From NCBI RefSeq assembly GCF_000010185.1, contig NC_010376.1, positions 248,001 to 312,000 on the forward strand: DNA of 64,000 nucleotides, read 5' to 3'. Positions 7,958 through 14,838 of the stretch are shown here, piece by piece. The notes below the pieces were generated by a model that ran no database searches, was not told the origin of the DNA, and saw only the letters and a program-made list of their open reading frames with translations. The position numbers and the translations under genes are program-made. Every line of letters starts with the position of its first letter. The first letter of the stretch is position 1. Origin of the DNA: Finegoldia magna ATCC 29328. GTDB taxonomy: Bacteria > Bacillota > Clostridia > Tissierellales > Peptoniphilaceae.

Positions 7958-8843
7958 GATAGCTCCTTTTAAGTTTGTTTTCGTAATTTTTGATTGTGTT
8001 TTCTTCAATTAAATCTATTTCTTCATCTGTCAAATGTTTGTATCTTCTTTGTTTTCTGATGTAATCGTGAACTGATTTTCTATTTTTGATTTCTTTGATA
8101 GAATATTTTCCATTTTCGTATTCTTCTAATGGGAACATGCAATTGTCCACGATTTCTTTCGCCAAATCAATCGTATCGTCTGTATTTGTACCCCAACCGA
8201 CTGGACAAGGGGAGAGGACGTGAATGTATTTGGTTCCACGGATTTTGGATGCTTTTTCAACCTTGTCGATGTAATCTTGAATGTAGCCGATAGATGCAGT
8301 GGCTGCGTAAGATATGTCGTGGGCTGCGATTATATCGAAAATATTTTTCTTGTTTCGAGTGTTTCCGTGGATGTTTTTTCCTGCAGGTGTTGTAGTTGTC
8401 GATGAGCCAAATGGTGTCAAGGACGATTTTTGAATTCCTGTGTTCATGTAGGCTTCGTTGTCGTAGCAAATGTAGATTACATCGTCACCGCGGTCTATTG
8501 CAGCAGATAATGTTTGAAATCCAATATCTGCCGTAGCACCGTCTCCTGCAAATCCAACAATTTGCAAATCTTCAATCCCCAAAGATTTCGCTCCTTCGTA
8601 AATTCCAGAAAGCATTGAGCCTGTTCCAGCGAACGTCGAAATAATCGAGTTGTTCTTGAAAGCTAATTGTGGGAAATTAAATCCAACTGCCGACATGCAA
8701 CCTGCTGGAAGAACCGAGATTGCTCTTTCTCCGAGAACTTTCAAAGCGATTCTAACTGCAAGTGCTGCTCCACAACCAGAACATGCTTTGTGTCCGTAAA
8801 AATATTCGTCTTGTGTAATTGTTCGTTTATTTATGTTACTCAT
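7950..8843 (-). CDS. 2-oxoacid:ferredoxin oxidoreductase, beta subunit (TPP-binding)
   Basis: A 297-residue thiamin diphosphate-binding subunit. The cofactor motif GDGATADIGFQ with a downstream DNEAYMNTG, and the N-terminal HKACSGCGAALAVR with its paired cysteines for a 4Fe-4S cluster, are characteristic of pyruvate and 2-oxoacid ferredoxin oxidoreductases. With the alpha, gamma and delta subunits it catalyses the reversible conversion of a 2-oxoacid and CoA to acyl-CoA, CO2 and reduced ferredoxin. It overlaps the alpha gene at its start (8836-8843) and the ligase gene at its end, implying coupled translation. Which 2-oxoacid is used (pyruvate, branched-chain, aromatic or methylthio) is not decided by these motifs. 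Confidence 0.9.
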   Translation of the reverse strand: MSNINKRTITQDEYFYGHKACSGCGAALAVRIALKVLGERAISVLPAGCMSAVGFNFPQLAFKNNSIISTFAGTGSMLSGIYEGAKSLGIEDLQIVGFAGDGATADIGFQTLSAAIDRGDDVIYICYDNEAYMNTGIQKSSLTPFGSSTTTTPAGKNIHGNTRNKKNIFDIIAAHDISYAATASIGYIQDYIDKVEKASKIRGTKYIHVLSPCPVGWGTNTDDTIDLAKEIVDNCMFPLEEYENGKYSIKEIKNRKSVHDYIRKQRRYKHLTDEEIDLIEENTIKNYENKLKRSYHD

Positions 8844-9981
8844 TGCACTTCGCTCCTATAAAATTAAGTTCTTCGCCCTTTTGTTTAAGTTTTTCGAAAA
8901 TCTCTTTGATGTTATCTCTTGTGATGTTGCGTCCTCCAAGTCCTCCAACGAAATTTTGTGAATCGATGTCTGTGACTGATTTTACATTAGTGTAGACAGT
9001 TCCGAAATGTCCGAACGAAATATCTTTTTCCAAAACCCCAATTCTTTTCACGTTTTGAAGTTCGTTTCTCAATTTTTCTGTTGGAAAAGGTCTGATGTAT
9101 CTTAGTTTCAAGTATCCGACTTTTTCACCTTGTTCTCTTAATTCATCGACTACACTTCTGATTAATCCAGAGATTGATCCGATAGAAATCAAAACATAAT
9201 CTGCATCTTCAACTTTGTAGGAATCAATCACACCACCGTGATCTCTATTGAAAATTTGTTTGAATTTTTCTCTTGATTCTTCGATTATTTCCAAAGAATC
9301 CACAACGGCTTTATTTTCTCTGATTTTCCATTCCAAATTATCACTTGGCCCCACTGAAAACCCCAAATTTCTCGGATGATTGACGTCGAATTTGTTTTCA
9401 GTTTCAAATTTCGGTAAGAACTTATCCACATCACAGTTTTCTGGAACATCTACAGGTTCATAAGTGTGTGTGAGGTCGAATCCATCCAAGTTAATCATCA
9501 CTGGAGTGGAGACTTTCTTGTGTTCAGCTATGTAATACGCTTCAATTACTGTGTCCAAAGCTTCTTGTGCATCTTCCACGTACACTTGAATCCAACCGCT
9601 ATCAAGTTGCGACAAGGAATCACGTTGGTCTCCGAAGATATTCCAAGGAAGTGCAGTTGAACGATTCGCATTCACCATCACGATAGGGAATTTGCCGCCA
9701 GCAGCGTAGGGAAGACATTCTGCCATGTACAACAGTCCTTGTGAACTTGTCGCTGTGAAAGTTCTCGCCCCAATTGCACTTGCACCGATTGCACAAGATA
9801 GAGCAGAGTGTTCACTTTCAACATGAACAAATCTTGCATCGAGCTGTTTTTGTTCTACTATTTCCGATAGTTTTTCAACCACTGTAGTTTGTGGAGTGAT
9901 TGGATACGCCGAAATTACGTTTGGTTTCGATAATCTAACGCCTTGTGCTACAGCTTCGTTTCCCGATAAAAATCTTCTCAT
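8836..9981 (-). CDS. 2-oxoacid:ferredoxin oxidoreductase, alpha subunit
   Basis: A 381-residue subunit holding the pyrimidine-binding half of the active site. The block ISAYPITPQTTVVEKLSE, followed by HVESEHSALSCAIGASAIGA, is the standard N-terminal signature of alpha subunits, with the Glu that activates thiamin diphosphate. LLYMAECLPYAAG and a C-terminal transketolase-like domain complete the usual length. The start is the ATG at 9981, preceded by AGGAGGAG and overlapping the delta gene stop as ATGA. A longer frame reaching 10044 would run into the delta gene and lacks a site. It works as an obligate part of the four-subunit complex encoded here. Confidence 0.9.
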   Translation of the reverse strand: MRRFLSGNEAVAQGVRLSKPNVISAYPITPQTTVVEKLSEIVEQKQLDARFVHVESEHSALSCAIGASAIGARTFTATSSQGLLYMAECLPYAAGGKFPIVMVNANRSTALPWNIFGDQRDSLSQLDSGWIQVYVEDAQEALDTVIEAYYIAEHKKVSTPVMINLDGFDLTHTYEPVDVPENCDVDKFLPKFETENKFDVNHPRNLGFSVGPSDNLEWKIRENKAVVDSLEIIEESREKFKQIFNRDHGGVIDSYKVEDADYVLISIGSISGLIRSVVDELREQGEKVGYLKLRYIRPFPTEKLRNELQNVKRIGVLEKDISFGHFGTVYTNVKSVTDIDSQNFVGGLGGRNITRDNIKEIFEKLKQKGEELNFIGAKCNE

Positions 9982-10271
9982 TTGCTCCTCCTTTCTATCG
10001 CATCGAAACTGCAAATCTTCTGGCAAATTCCACAACCCTTGCAAAAATCTTGATTTATACTAACGTATGAGTCTTGTTTTTCAATCGTTCCATCTGGACA
10101 ATACAAGTAACATTCCAAGCAGTTTTTACATTTGTCTTTGTCAATGAAATAATCAAAACTTCGATACGAATCGTTGGTAACTGTAAGGAAACCCGCTTCG
10201 TAATATGTTCCCAAAGGATAATCTTCGATTTTTTCAAAACCGTTGAATTGTTTAAGCTCTGGCCTTTTCAT
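9978..10271 (-). CDS. 2-oxoacid:ferredoxin oxidoreductase, delta subunit (2x4Fe-4S ferredoxin)
   Basis: A 97-residue ferredoxin-like subunit with two cluster motifs, CKNCLECYLYCP and CKGCGICQKIC, that relay electrons between the thiamin site and soluble ferredoxin. The start at 10271 is chosen because the GAGGTG on the minus strand is then about seven bases away; an ATG at 10277 would lie only one base from it. The gene overlaps the end of the gamma gene and ends in an ATGA overlap with alpha. The order gamma-delta-alpha-beta is a common one for pyruvate, 2-ketoisovalerate and related oxidoreductases of anaerobes. Confidence 0.9.
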   Translation of the reverse strand: MKRPELKQFNGFEKIEDYPLGTYYEAGFLTVTNDSYRSFDYFIDKDKCKNCLECYLYCPDGTIEKQDSYVSINQDFCKGCGICQKICSFDAIERRSK

Positions 10272-10788
10272 TTTCATTCACCTCTTTCAAAACTTCTTCG
10301 AATAATTCTACGTTTTTATCCACGACTGATGGCGACAAATTATCTTTGAAACTTTCTACGATGCTTTGTTTGTCGATGACATCGAATTTGGAAAACAGTG
10401 CTGCGATCATTGCAGTATTTGTAATCGGCTTATGTAAAATATCCAAAGCGATTTTGGTTGCATCTACAGAAATCACATTTTTTTCTTCAAATTTTTTTGA
10501 AGAATTGATGAATACTGTGCAATCTGTAAGATTTTTTAATTCATTCACATTGAACAGCGATTCGTCGAGTATAACCAAATAATCTGGATTTTGTACTTGT
10601 GTTCTGTCTTCGATTTTTTTCGTATCTATTTTTGTAAAAGCACTCACAGGAGCGCCTCTTCTTTCTGGGCCAAACGTTGGGAAAGCCAACGAGTACAAGT
10701 TGGCTTGTTTCACACATGCATTTCCAATTATTTTAGATGCAGTGAATGCTCCTTGTCCTCCTCTTCCTCTAAAAGTTATCTCAATCAT
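10252..10788 (-). CDS. 2-oxoacid:ferredoxin oxidoreductase, gamma subunit
   Basis: A 178-residue gamma subunit, recognised by the N-terminal FRGRGGQGAFTASKIIG, the GPERRGAPVSAF block and NTAMIAALF. This domain contributes to CoA binding in the complex. It is the first gene of the operon: the T-box leader ends about 20 bases upstream, and AGGAGG on the minus strand precedes its ATG. All five downstream genes overlap or nearly touch, so the leader should control the whole set. Confidence 0.9.
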   Translation of the reverse strand: MIEITFRGRGGQGAFTASKIIGNACVKQANLYSLAFPTFGPERRGAPVSAFTKIDTKKIEDRTQVQNPDYLVILDESLFNVNELKNLTDCTVFINSSKKFEEKNVISVDATKIALDILHKPITNTAMIAALFSKFDVIDKQSIVESFKDNLSPSVVDKNVELFEEVLKEVNENEKARA

Positions 10789-10811
10789 AATCTCCTCCTA
10801 ATTTTTGTAAT

Positions 10812-11062
10812 AAAAAAAGCCCTTTCTATTATCTCTAATAGAAAGGGCGAAATATCCGCGGTACCACCTTTTTTGTGTATGTAAAAATACACCACTTCAA
10901 GCTCCATCAAGCTCTAACTCATGATAACGGAAGTTGCCGTACAGTCCTAATATCGAACTGTCCCCTCAAAGACCATGTTCACCATAACATCAATTTGCTC
11001 CTCTCACCAAATAGAGCTTCTCTGTAAAATCTATTTATGACTACTCTTCTTTTCCGAAGGTT
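10812..11062 (-). ncRNA. T-box leader (tRNA-sensing riboswitch), probable methionine specifier
   Basis: The minus strand carries the T-box sequence GGTGGTACCGCGG (10856-10868), able to form the antiterminator, followed by a 13-bp terminator stem (10819-10831 with 10836-10848) and seven T. Upstream, Stem I has a GCTC/GAGC distal helix around GGTGAGAG, an AGTA side and a GTGAAC side that together form the usual specifier loop. Reading GAA, one base, codon, purine gives AUG (10974-10976) as the specifier, i.e. methionine; a shift by one base would give UGG (Trp). When the cognate tRNA is uncharged the leader should permit transcription of the oxidoreductase operon. The T-box identity is firm; the specifier is inferred. 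Confidence 0.9.
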
Positions 11063-11074
11063 TGATTTTTAATC

Positions 11075-11103
11075 ATTATACAATCCGAAAAAAATATTGT
11101 CAA
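11075..11103 (-). promoter_or_regulatory. Promoter of the T-box operon
   Basis: On the minus strand TTGACA (11098-11103) and TATAAT (11075-11080) are perfect consensus boxes with a 17-base spacer, just upstream of Stem I. Confidence 0.92.
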
Positions 11104-11150
11104 GCATTTTTTGAAAAATTTATAAAAAAAATAAAACATTACGAGTAAAT

Positions 11151-11462
11151 TTAACGATTATCTTCCAAATTTTCAAGTTCCATTTGTGATTTGTGGCCGA
11201 CATATTGAAAAAGAATTATGGATTTGTTTTCTTTTACGAAATTTTTCCTAAACATAAAATAGTGGTCCAGGTTGTCTTTGCAATTTTTTGCATTTACCCT
11301 GAAATAATTATTTTTAGTGGAAATCATGTTTTCCAAAATGTCGTCTGTCAAAAAAGCCAGAGGAATATTGATGTTTGCGTATTTGTAAAAATCTTTCTCG
11401 AAAGCTATGAAATTGTCCGAAAAATAATCGAATTGAAATGTGTTTTTGTGTAATGTATCCAT
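11151..11462 (-). CDS. Hypothetical 103-residue protein in the polymerase cassette
   Basis: Not recognised. An acidic/aromatic soluble protein of 103 residues with no signal peptide, membrane helix or cysteine cluster. Its ATG follows the YolD-like stop codon by two bases, so it is translationally coupled to the mutagenesis cassette and is its last gene. Aromatic residues are dense (FQFDYFSDNF and YFMFRKNF). A role alongside the Y-family polymerase is suggested only by position. Confidence 0.6.
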   Translation of the reverse strand: MDTLHKNTFQFDYFSDNFIAFEKDFYKYANINIPLAFLTDDILENMISTKNNYFRVNAKNCKDNLDHYFMFRKNFVKENKSIILFQYVGHKSQMELENLEDNR

Positions 11463-11464
11463 AA

Positions 11465-11800
11465 CTACTCCATCAAATTAATGTTCAAAATCTCATTGAA
11501 TTTTATCTCTATCATTTGATTGTCTATTTCAAAATATATCTTGTCTTCGAAAAAATCATATATTGTCCCGACGTATGATTTGTTGTTGTGAACGAAGATT
11601 TCAACTGTGAAATCATTCAGATAAGCTTGGCTTATCAGTAAAAGTAAACTACTCGAACCCAACGATTGAATGCTGACATTTTCAGTCATCGAATGTAGTG
11701 CTGTTGTGTGTTCTGATAGGAAAAATCCCATCCATTTCGCCATTTTTCTGTCGCAATATTCCCTTGCTGATTTGTAGGGAAGATAATTTCTAATAATCAT
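11465..11800 (-). CDS. YolD-like protein
   Basis: A 111-residue YolD-like protein. The opening YLPYKSAREYCDRKMAKWMGF and LSEHT are the family signature found beside UvrX/DinB-type polymerases on plasmids, phages and chromosomes of Firmicutes. The start is the ATG at 11800, eleven bases inside the end of the polymerase gene; the upstream extension to 11833 lacks a ribosome site. The C-terminal half (NDFTVEIFVHNNKSYVGTIYDF) is predicted to be beta-rich. YolD is thought to act with the adjacent error-prone polymerase, but its biochemical role is unproven. Confidence 0.85.
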   Translation of the reverse strand: MIIRNYLPYKSAREYCDRKMAKWMGFFLSEHTTALHSMTENVSIQSLGSSSLLLLISQAYLNDFTVEIFVHNNKSYVGTIYDFFEDKIYFEIDNQMIEIKFNEILNINLME

Positions 11801-13208
11801 AAGTACCGTCCATTCCGCCACAGTGACCACCAATTAGCTTGCTTCGTTCGATTACACGCGATCCTTCCATGAGAGATGTCGCTTTTTGAATGGAAGTGAA
11901 CCCGTATTTGTCTCTGATTTCATCGATTGCAGATTCCAAGTTTTTCTGTTTTTCTATTTTTTCAATGTCTTCAAAAAGTGAAAAAGATATGCATGCTTCG
12001 TCCACCAAATTTTCGTAGCTAACACCAAGTCTTCTTACAGATCCTCCCTGATATTTTTGGTGGAACAACTCCATGACATGTTTCGTGAGTTGCGCAGTTG
12101 ATTGGGAAGGTGAGATGGTTTTTTGTGCGTGGATGGATTTTTTGTTTTCTTTTAAGGAATATCCAACGTAAATCGACACTACAGTCGCTTTCTTTTTGAT
12201 TCGTCGAATTCTAATTGCAACTTGTTCTGCGATTTCTTTGAGAACTATTTCGATTTCACTTTTCTTGGAGTAATCTTTGGGAAGAACTTGCGAATTGCCG
12301 AGTCCTTTTGATTTCCCCTTATAAGGTTGCGTGACCTTGGATTCATCAACTCCATTTGCGTGAAACCACAACTGTACGCCCATTATTCCAAATTCTCTTT
12401 TCAAAATATCGGGGTTGGAATTTGCGAGGTCTCTCACTGAAAAAATACACAATTTATTCAATCTTCGTTTCGTTCTTTCGCCGATTCCCCAAAAATCTGT
12501 CAAATCTGGAATATTCCACACTTTTTCTTCAACATCCTCATAAGACCAATTTGCCCTCATATTCACAGTTTTCTTCGCTTCATTGTCCAGTGCAAGCTTT
12601 GCCAACAGAGGATTGGAATTACTCATTCCAACTGTAGAGTACAAGCCAGTTTTGTTTCTGATTTCGTTTTGAATTCTAGAAGATATCAAATCCAATTTGT
12701 CCTTGCGAGATATTTTTGTATCGGGAACGAAATAATTCAAGCTGGTTGTCAAATCGATAAATCCCTCGTCGATAGAGTAGGGAAGAATCTCGTCTTTCGC
12801 TGCGTAATTCATAAAAATCTTCTGAATTTTCAAATTCTCCTCGATGTACAAAGCCATTCTTGGAGGAACGATGACGGTGTTTTTCGCCCAAGTTTCGATG
12901 TAATTTACATATGAATCGGTGATGGGTAAATTCTGTCTGAGAGCTGATTGGAAGTTAAACTTCCTATCGTGGACGTGAAAAGGCAAATCAAAAGCCCTAC
13001 CGACGTTTTTTTTCCCGAAAACTTTCTTGAAAGTAGGAGAGCTTGCGAGAATTAATCCGCTCGCATTGTCGGAATTACTCATAACGCAAAGAGAAGTTGT
13101 CAAGGGATTCAGATTTCTCTTGACGCATTCTACACTTGCATAAAAACTTTTGATATCCACAAAAGCAATATCGGATTTTGGCTCCAAAGAGTAATCTATA
13201 AGTCCCAT
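11790..13208 (-). CDS. Y-family DNA polymerase, UvrX/UmuC-like
   Basis: A 472-residue translesion polymerase. Catalytic motifs are FVDIKSFYASVECV (first metal Asp and the aromatic steric gate region) and PYSIDEGFID (second acidic pair). A helix-hairpin-helix block (DLTDFWGIGERTKRRL) and a little-finger domain follow. It copies damaged DNA with low fidelity. The start is the ATG at 13208 with AAGGAGG six bases upstream, ten bases after the metallopeptidase stop; a longer frame overlapping that gene is rejected. Length and the YolD neighbour place it with UvrX/phage-type enzymes rather than chromosomal DinB (about 350 residues). It is probably induced together with the cassette by loss of the upstream repressor. 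Confidence 0.92.
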   Translation of the reverse strand: MGLIDYSLEPKSDIAFVDIKSFYASVECVKRNLNPLTTSLCVMSNSDNASGLILASSPTFKKVFGKKNVGRAFDLPFHVHDRKFNFQSALRQNLPITDSYVNYIETWAKNTVIVPPRMALYIEENLKIQKIFMNYAAKDEILPYSIDEGFIDLTTSLNYFVPDTKISRKDKLDLISSRIQNEIRNKTGLYSTVGMSNSNPLLAKLALDNEAKKTVNMRANWSYEDVEEKVWNIPDLTDFWGIGERTKRRLNKLCIFSVRDLANSNPDILKREFGIMGVQLWFHANGVDESKVTQPYKGKSKGLGNSQVLPKDYSKKSEIEIVLKEIAEQVAIRIRRIKKKATVVSIYVGYSLKENKKSIHAQKTISPSQSTAQLTKHVMELFHQKYQGGSVRRLGVSYENLVDEACISFSLFEDIEKIEKQKNLESAIDEIRDKYGFTSIQKATSLMEGSRVIERSKLIGGHCGGMDGTYDY

Positions 13209-13218
13209 AACAACCTCC

Positions 13219-13761
13219 TTACTCGTCATCCAACGGACTGTAATCTTCCAAAAAAGTCGATTTTGGATTTTCAATATAGCAAATATCTGTGGGAAACTTG
13301 TTCAACTTCACCATCTCAGATATTTTCAAATTCAACAAATTAATATCCACACCCAACTTGTAGGCCATAGTCTTGTCGTCAGTGTACTCGCGCATCGTCT
13401 TGATCAAATCCTCATCCGAAATCAAAAGATGAGCTGCGAAAATATTCGCTTCATTTTCAAACACATCTGTAGGATTGAACACCTTGTTCTCGTGAAAAGC
13501 GTGACCATCAATGCAGTATTGCCTGTGGAGTTGGTCGTGGCCAATCTCGTGAGCCAATACGATTTTTTTCAAACTTCCAATGTTGTTCGCAATCAAAATA
13601 ACCCTGTTACGAAGAATTACCTGATACACTCCCAAAAGTTTGGACGGACTATCGATATAATGAAGCTTAATTCCCAACAAATCCAAAAGCTCATCGGGAT
13701 TTCTGGTGTGGTATTTTTCAACCAAATTATTTACCTTATCATATATCCATCTATTGTACAT
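13219..13761 (-). CDS. ImmA/IrrE-type zinc metallopeptidase
   Basis: A 180-residue protein with the zinc motif HEIGH at residues 71-75 and a downstream ENEANIFAAHLLIS block that supplies the third ligand Glu, as in ImmA/IrrE (COG2856). Members cleave or inactivate a cognate XRE repressor; ImmA of ICEBs1 does this to ImmR after DNA damage. The gene starts four bases after the XRE gene stop and is followed by the Y-family polymerase. The context implies repressor removal in response to a damage signal. The protease target is inferred from neighbours. Confidence 0.88.
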   Translation of the reverse strand: MYNRWIYDKVNNLVEKYHTRNPDELLDLLGIKLHYIDSPSKLLGVYQVILRNRVILIANNIGSLKKIVLAHEIGHDQLHRQYCIDGHAFHENKVFNPTDVFENEANIFAAHLLISDEDLIKTMREYTDDKTMAYKLGVDINLLNLKISEMVKLNKFPTDICYIENPKSTFLEDYSPLDDE

Positions 13762-13765
13762 AAAA

Positions 13766-14170
13766 CTACCTTTTATTCTTGTTTTTTCCGTATTTTTTAT
13801 TCTCTAATTTGGCTTCGTAATACGCCTCAGCAATTGCGTTGAAAAGTTTGTCCTTGTCTTCTTCCGGAAGAGAACCTCCAGCGAAAAGCCCCGACAAATT
13901 ATCCACCAAATTCTCCGCATCTTTCTTACCAGAATATCCAAATTTTTTAGCAGAATCCAGCACGAAATTATCCTCAACAGTCAACAAGAAATTGATGTCA
14001 ACATTGAAAAACTCGGCGATTTTCTTGTACATATCTTGCGTACGAGGGCGAGTGCCTTTAGTTTCGTAGTTGCTTATAGTCTTCAAAGTCACGCCAAGCT
14101 TGTCCGCAAGTTCTGTCTGAGTGAGACCTCTGTCTTCTCTAAGTTGTTTTAATTTTGAACCAAAGCTCAT
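13766..14170 (-). CDS. XRE-family transcriptional repressor
   Basis: A 134-residue protein with an N-terminal lambda-Cro type helix-turn-helix (about residues 6-60, with GLTQTELADKLGVTLKTISN) and a C-terminal tail ending in a helical EEDKDKLFNAIAEAYYEAKLE segment. This architecture is usual for repressors paired with ImmA-like proteases. It heads an operon of repressor, protease, polymerase, YolD protein and one unknown. GGAGG precedes the ATG. Two inverted copies of a 15-bp motif, one of them between the -35 and -10 boxes of its own promoter, point to autorepression. Confidence 0.9.
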   Translation of the reverse strand: MSFGSKLKQLREDRGLTQTELADKLGVTLKTISNYETKGTRPRTQDMYKKIAEFFNVDINFLLTVEDNFVLDSAKKFGYSGKKDAENLVDNLSGLFAGGSLPEEDKDKLFNAIAEAYYEAKLENKKYGKNKNKR

Positions 14171-14191
14171 TTGATTTCCTCCATAAATAAA

Positions 14192-14206
14192 ATTAGAAGT
14201 TCAAAT
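14192..14206. promoter_or_regulatory. Candidate operator 1 for the XRE repressor
   Basis: ATTAGAAGTTCAAAT matches the reverse complement of operator 2 at 14 of 15 positions. It falls in the untranslated leader of the cassette. Confidence 0.65.
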
Positions 14207-14232
14207 ACAAAATATGAACTGTAACTACTAAT

Positions 14233-14261
14233 ATTATAATTTAAACTTCTAATCACGTCAA
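14233..14261 (-). promoter_or_regulatory. Promoter of the repressor-polymerase cassette
   Basis: On the minus strand TTGACG (14256-14261) and TATAAT (14233-14238) are separated by 17 bases, about 60 bases before the XRE start. Confidence 0.85.
14239..14253. promoter_or_regulatory. Candidate operator 2 for the XRE repressor
   Basis: ATTTAAACTTCTAAT fills the spacer between the -10 and -35 boxes of the cassette promoter, in inverted orientation to operator 1. Binding here would block RNA polymerase. Confidence 0.65.
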
Positions 14262-14350
14262 ATTTTTTCTGAAATTTGAAAAGAAAAATAATTAGATGTA
14301 GAATAAAAGTGTAAACAAGTTGACATTGAAACTAAAAAGGTAGTGATTAA

Positions 14351-14476
14351 ATGAAAATTTTTAATAAAATAAAGAAAAGTTTTGAAGAATTTTTGAAAAA
14401 ATTGGGCAACGAAAATAAAAATACTTTCGGAGAAGAAAGATTGGATTGCTGCACAATGAACAAAAAAGATAAATAG
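14351..14476 (+). CDS. Small LDCC-motif putative metal-binding protein
   Basis: A 41-residue, lysine-rich protein with a helical N-terminal half (KIKKSFEEFLKKLG) and a C-terminal RLDCCTMNKKDK. It matches in size and ending the small proteins described as LDCC-motif putative metal-binding proteins in Clostridia. The Cys pair could bind a metal; no function is known. A strong terminator begins 11 bases after its stop, so it forms its own short transcript. It lies divergent from the XRE repressor and just upstream of the zinc operon. The ribosome site is weak (AAAGG about 11 bases upstream). Confidence 0.75.
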   Translation: MKIFNKIKKSFEEFLKKLGNENKNTFGEERLDCCTMNKKDK

Positions 14477-14486
14477 AACATCACAG

Positions 14487-14518
14487 ATCGGATTTGATAA
14501 TTCAAGTCCGATTTTTTA
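14487..14518 (+). terminator. Terminator after the LDCC-motif gene
   Basis: ATCGGATTTGA pairs with TCAAGTCCGAT around a four-base loop (one mismatch), followed by six T. Confidence 0.88.
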
Positions 14519-14536
14519 ATTTTAAAAAATTTTAAA

Positions 14537-14553
14537 TTCAAATGATTATCATT
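14537..14553. promoter_or_regulatory. Fur-family (Fur/Zur) operator
   Basis: AATGATTATCATT (14541-14553) is a perfect 6-1-6 palindrome. The overlapping 7-1-7 reading at 14537-14551 matches TGATAATNATTATCA at 11 of 14 positions. It ends two bases before the -35 box of the zinc operon, as expected for metal-dependent repression. Confidence 0.75.
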
Positions 14554-14554
14554 A

Positions 14555-14583
14555 TTGACATAACAAAAAAATAATGGTATGAT
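14555..14583 (+). promoter_or_regulatory. Promoter of the zinc uptake operon
   Basis: TTGACA and TATGAT with a 17-base spacer. The roughly 250-base leader to the first gene is very AT-rich, with one 11-bp stem (14653-14663 with 14671-14682). No other gene was seen in the 362-base gap from 14477 to 14838. Confidence 0.85.
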
Positions 14584-14838
14584 TTATTTGAATAAAGCTA
14601 GTAGGATAAATTTTTAAAAAAAGTTTTGCGGATTAGACGTAATTTGCAACTAAATAAGTTTTTAATTCTCAAAAAACTTATTACATATTTAAAATTGAAT
14701 AGAATGATTAGACTAAAAATAAGATTTTATTGTAATAAGTTAATTAATTAATAAAATTAGAATGCATTCAAATTTATTTTGGGATATTAATAACTACTTG
14801 TATTGTTCTACTAACAAATATAAATAAGGAGTATTGAT

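Noticed and set aside
7958-8008. A 17-residue N-terminal extension of the PaaK-type ligase
   Set aside because: The ATG at 7957 has AAAGGAG at the right distance, while the longer start overlaps the beta subunit gene further and has no site.
11766-14170. The XRE-ImmA-polymerase block as a prophage or integrative element
   Set aside because: No integrase, terminase, capsid, relaxase or flanking direct repeats were found; the neighbours look like ordinary chromosomal operons.
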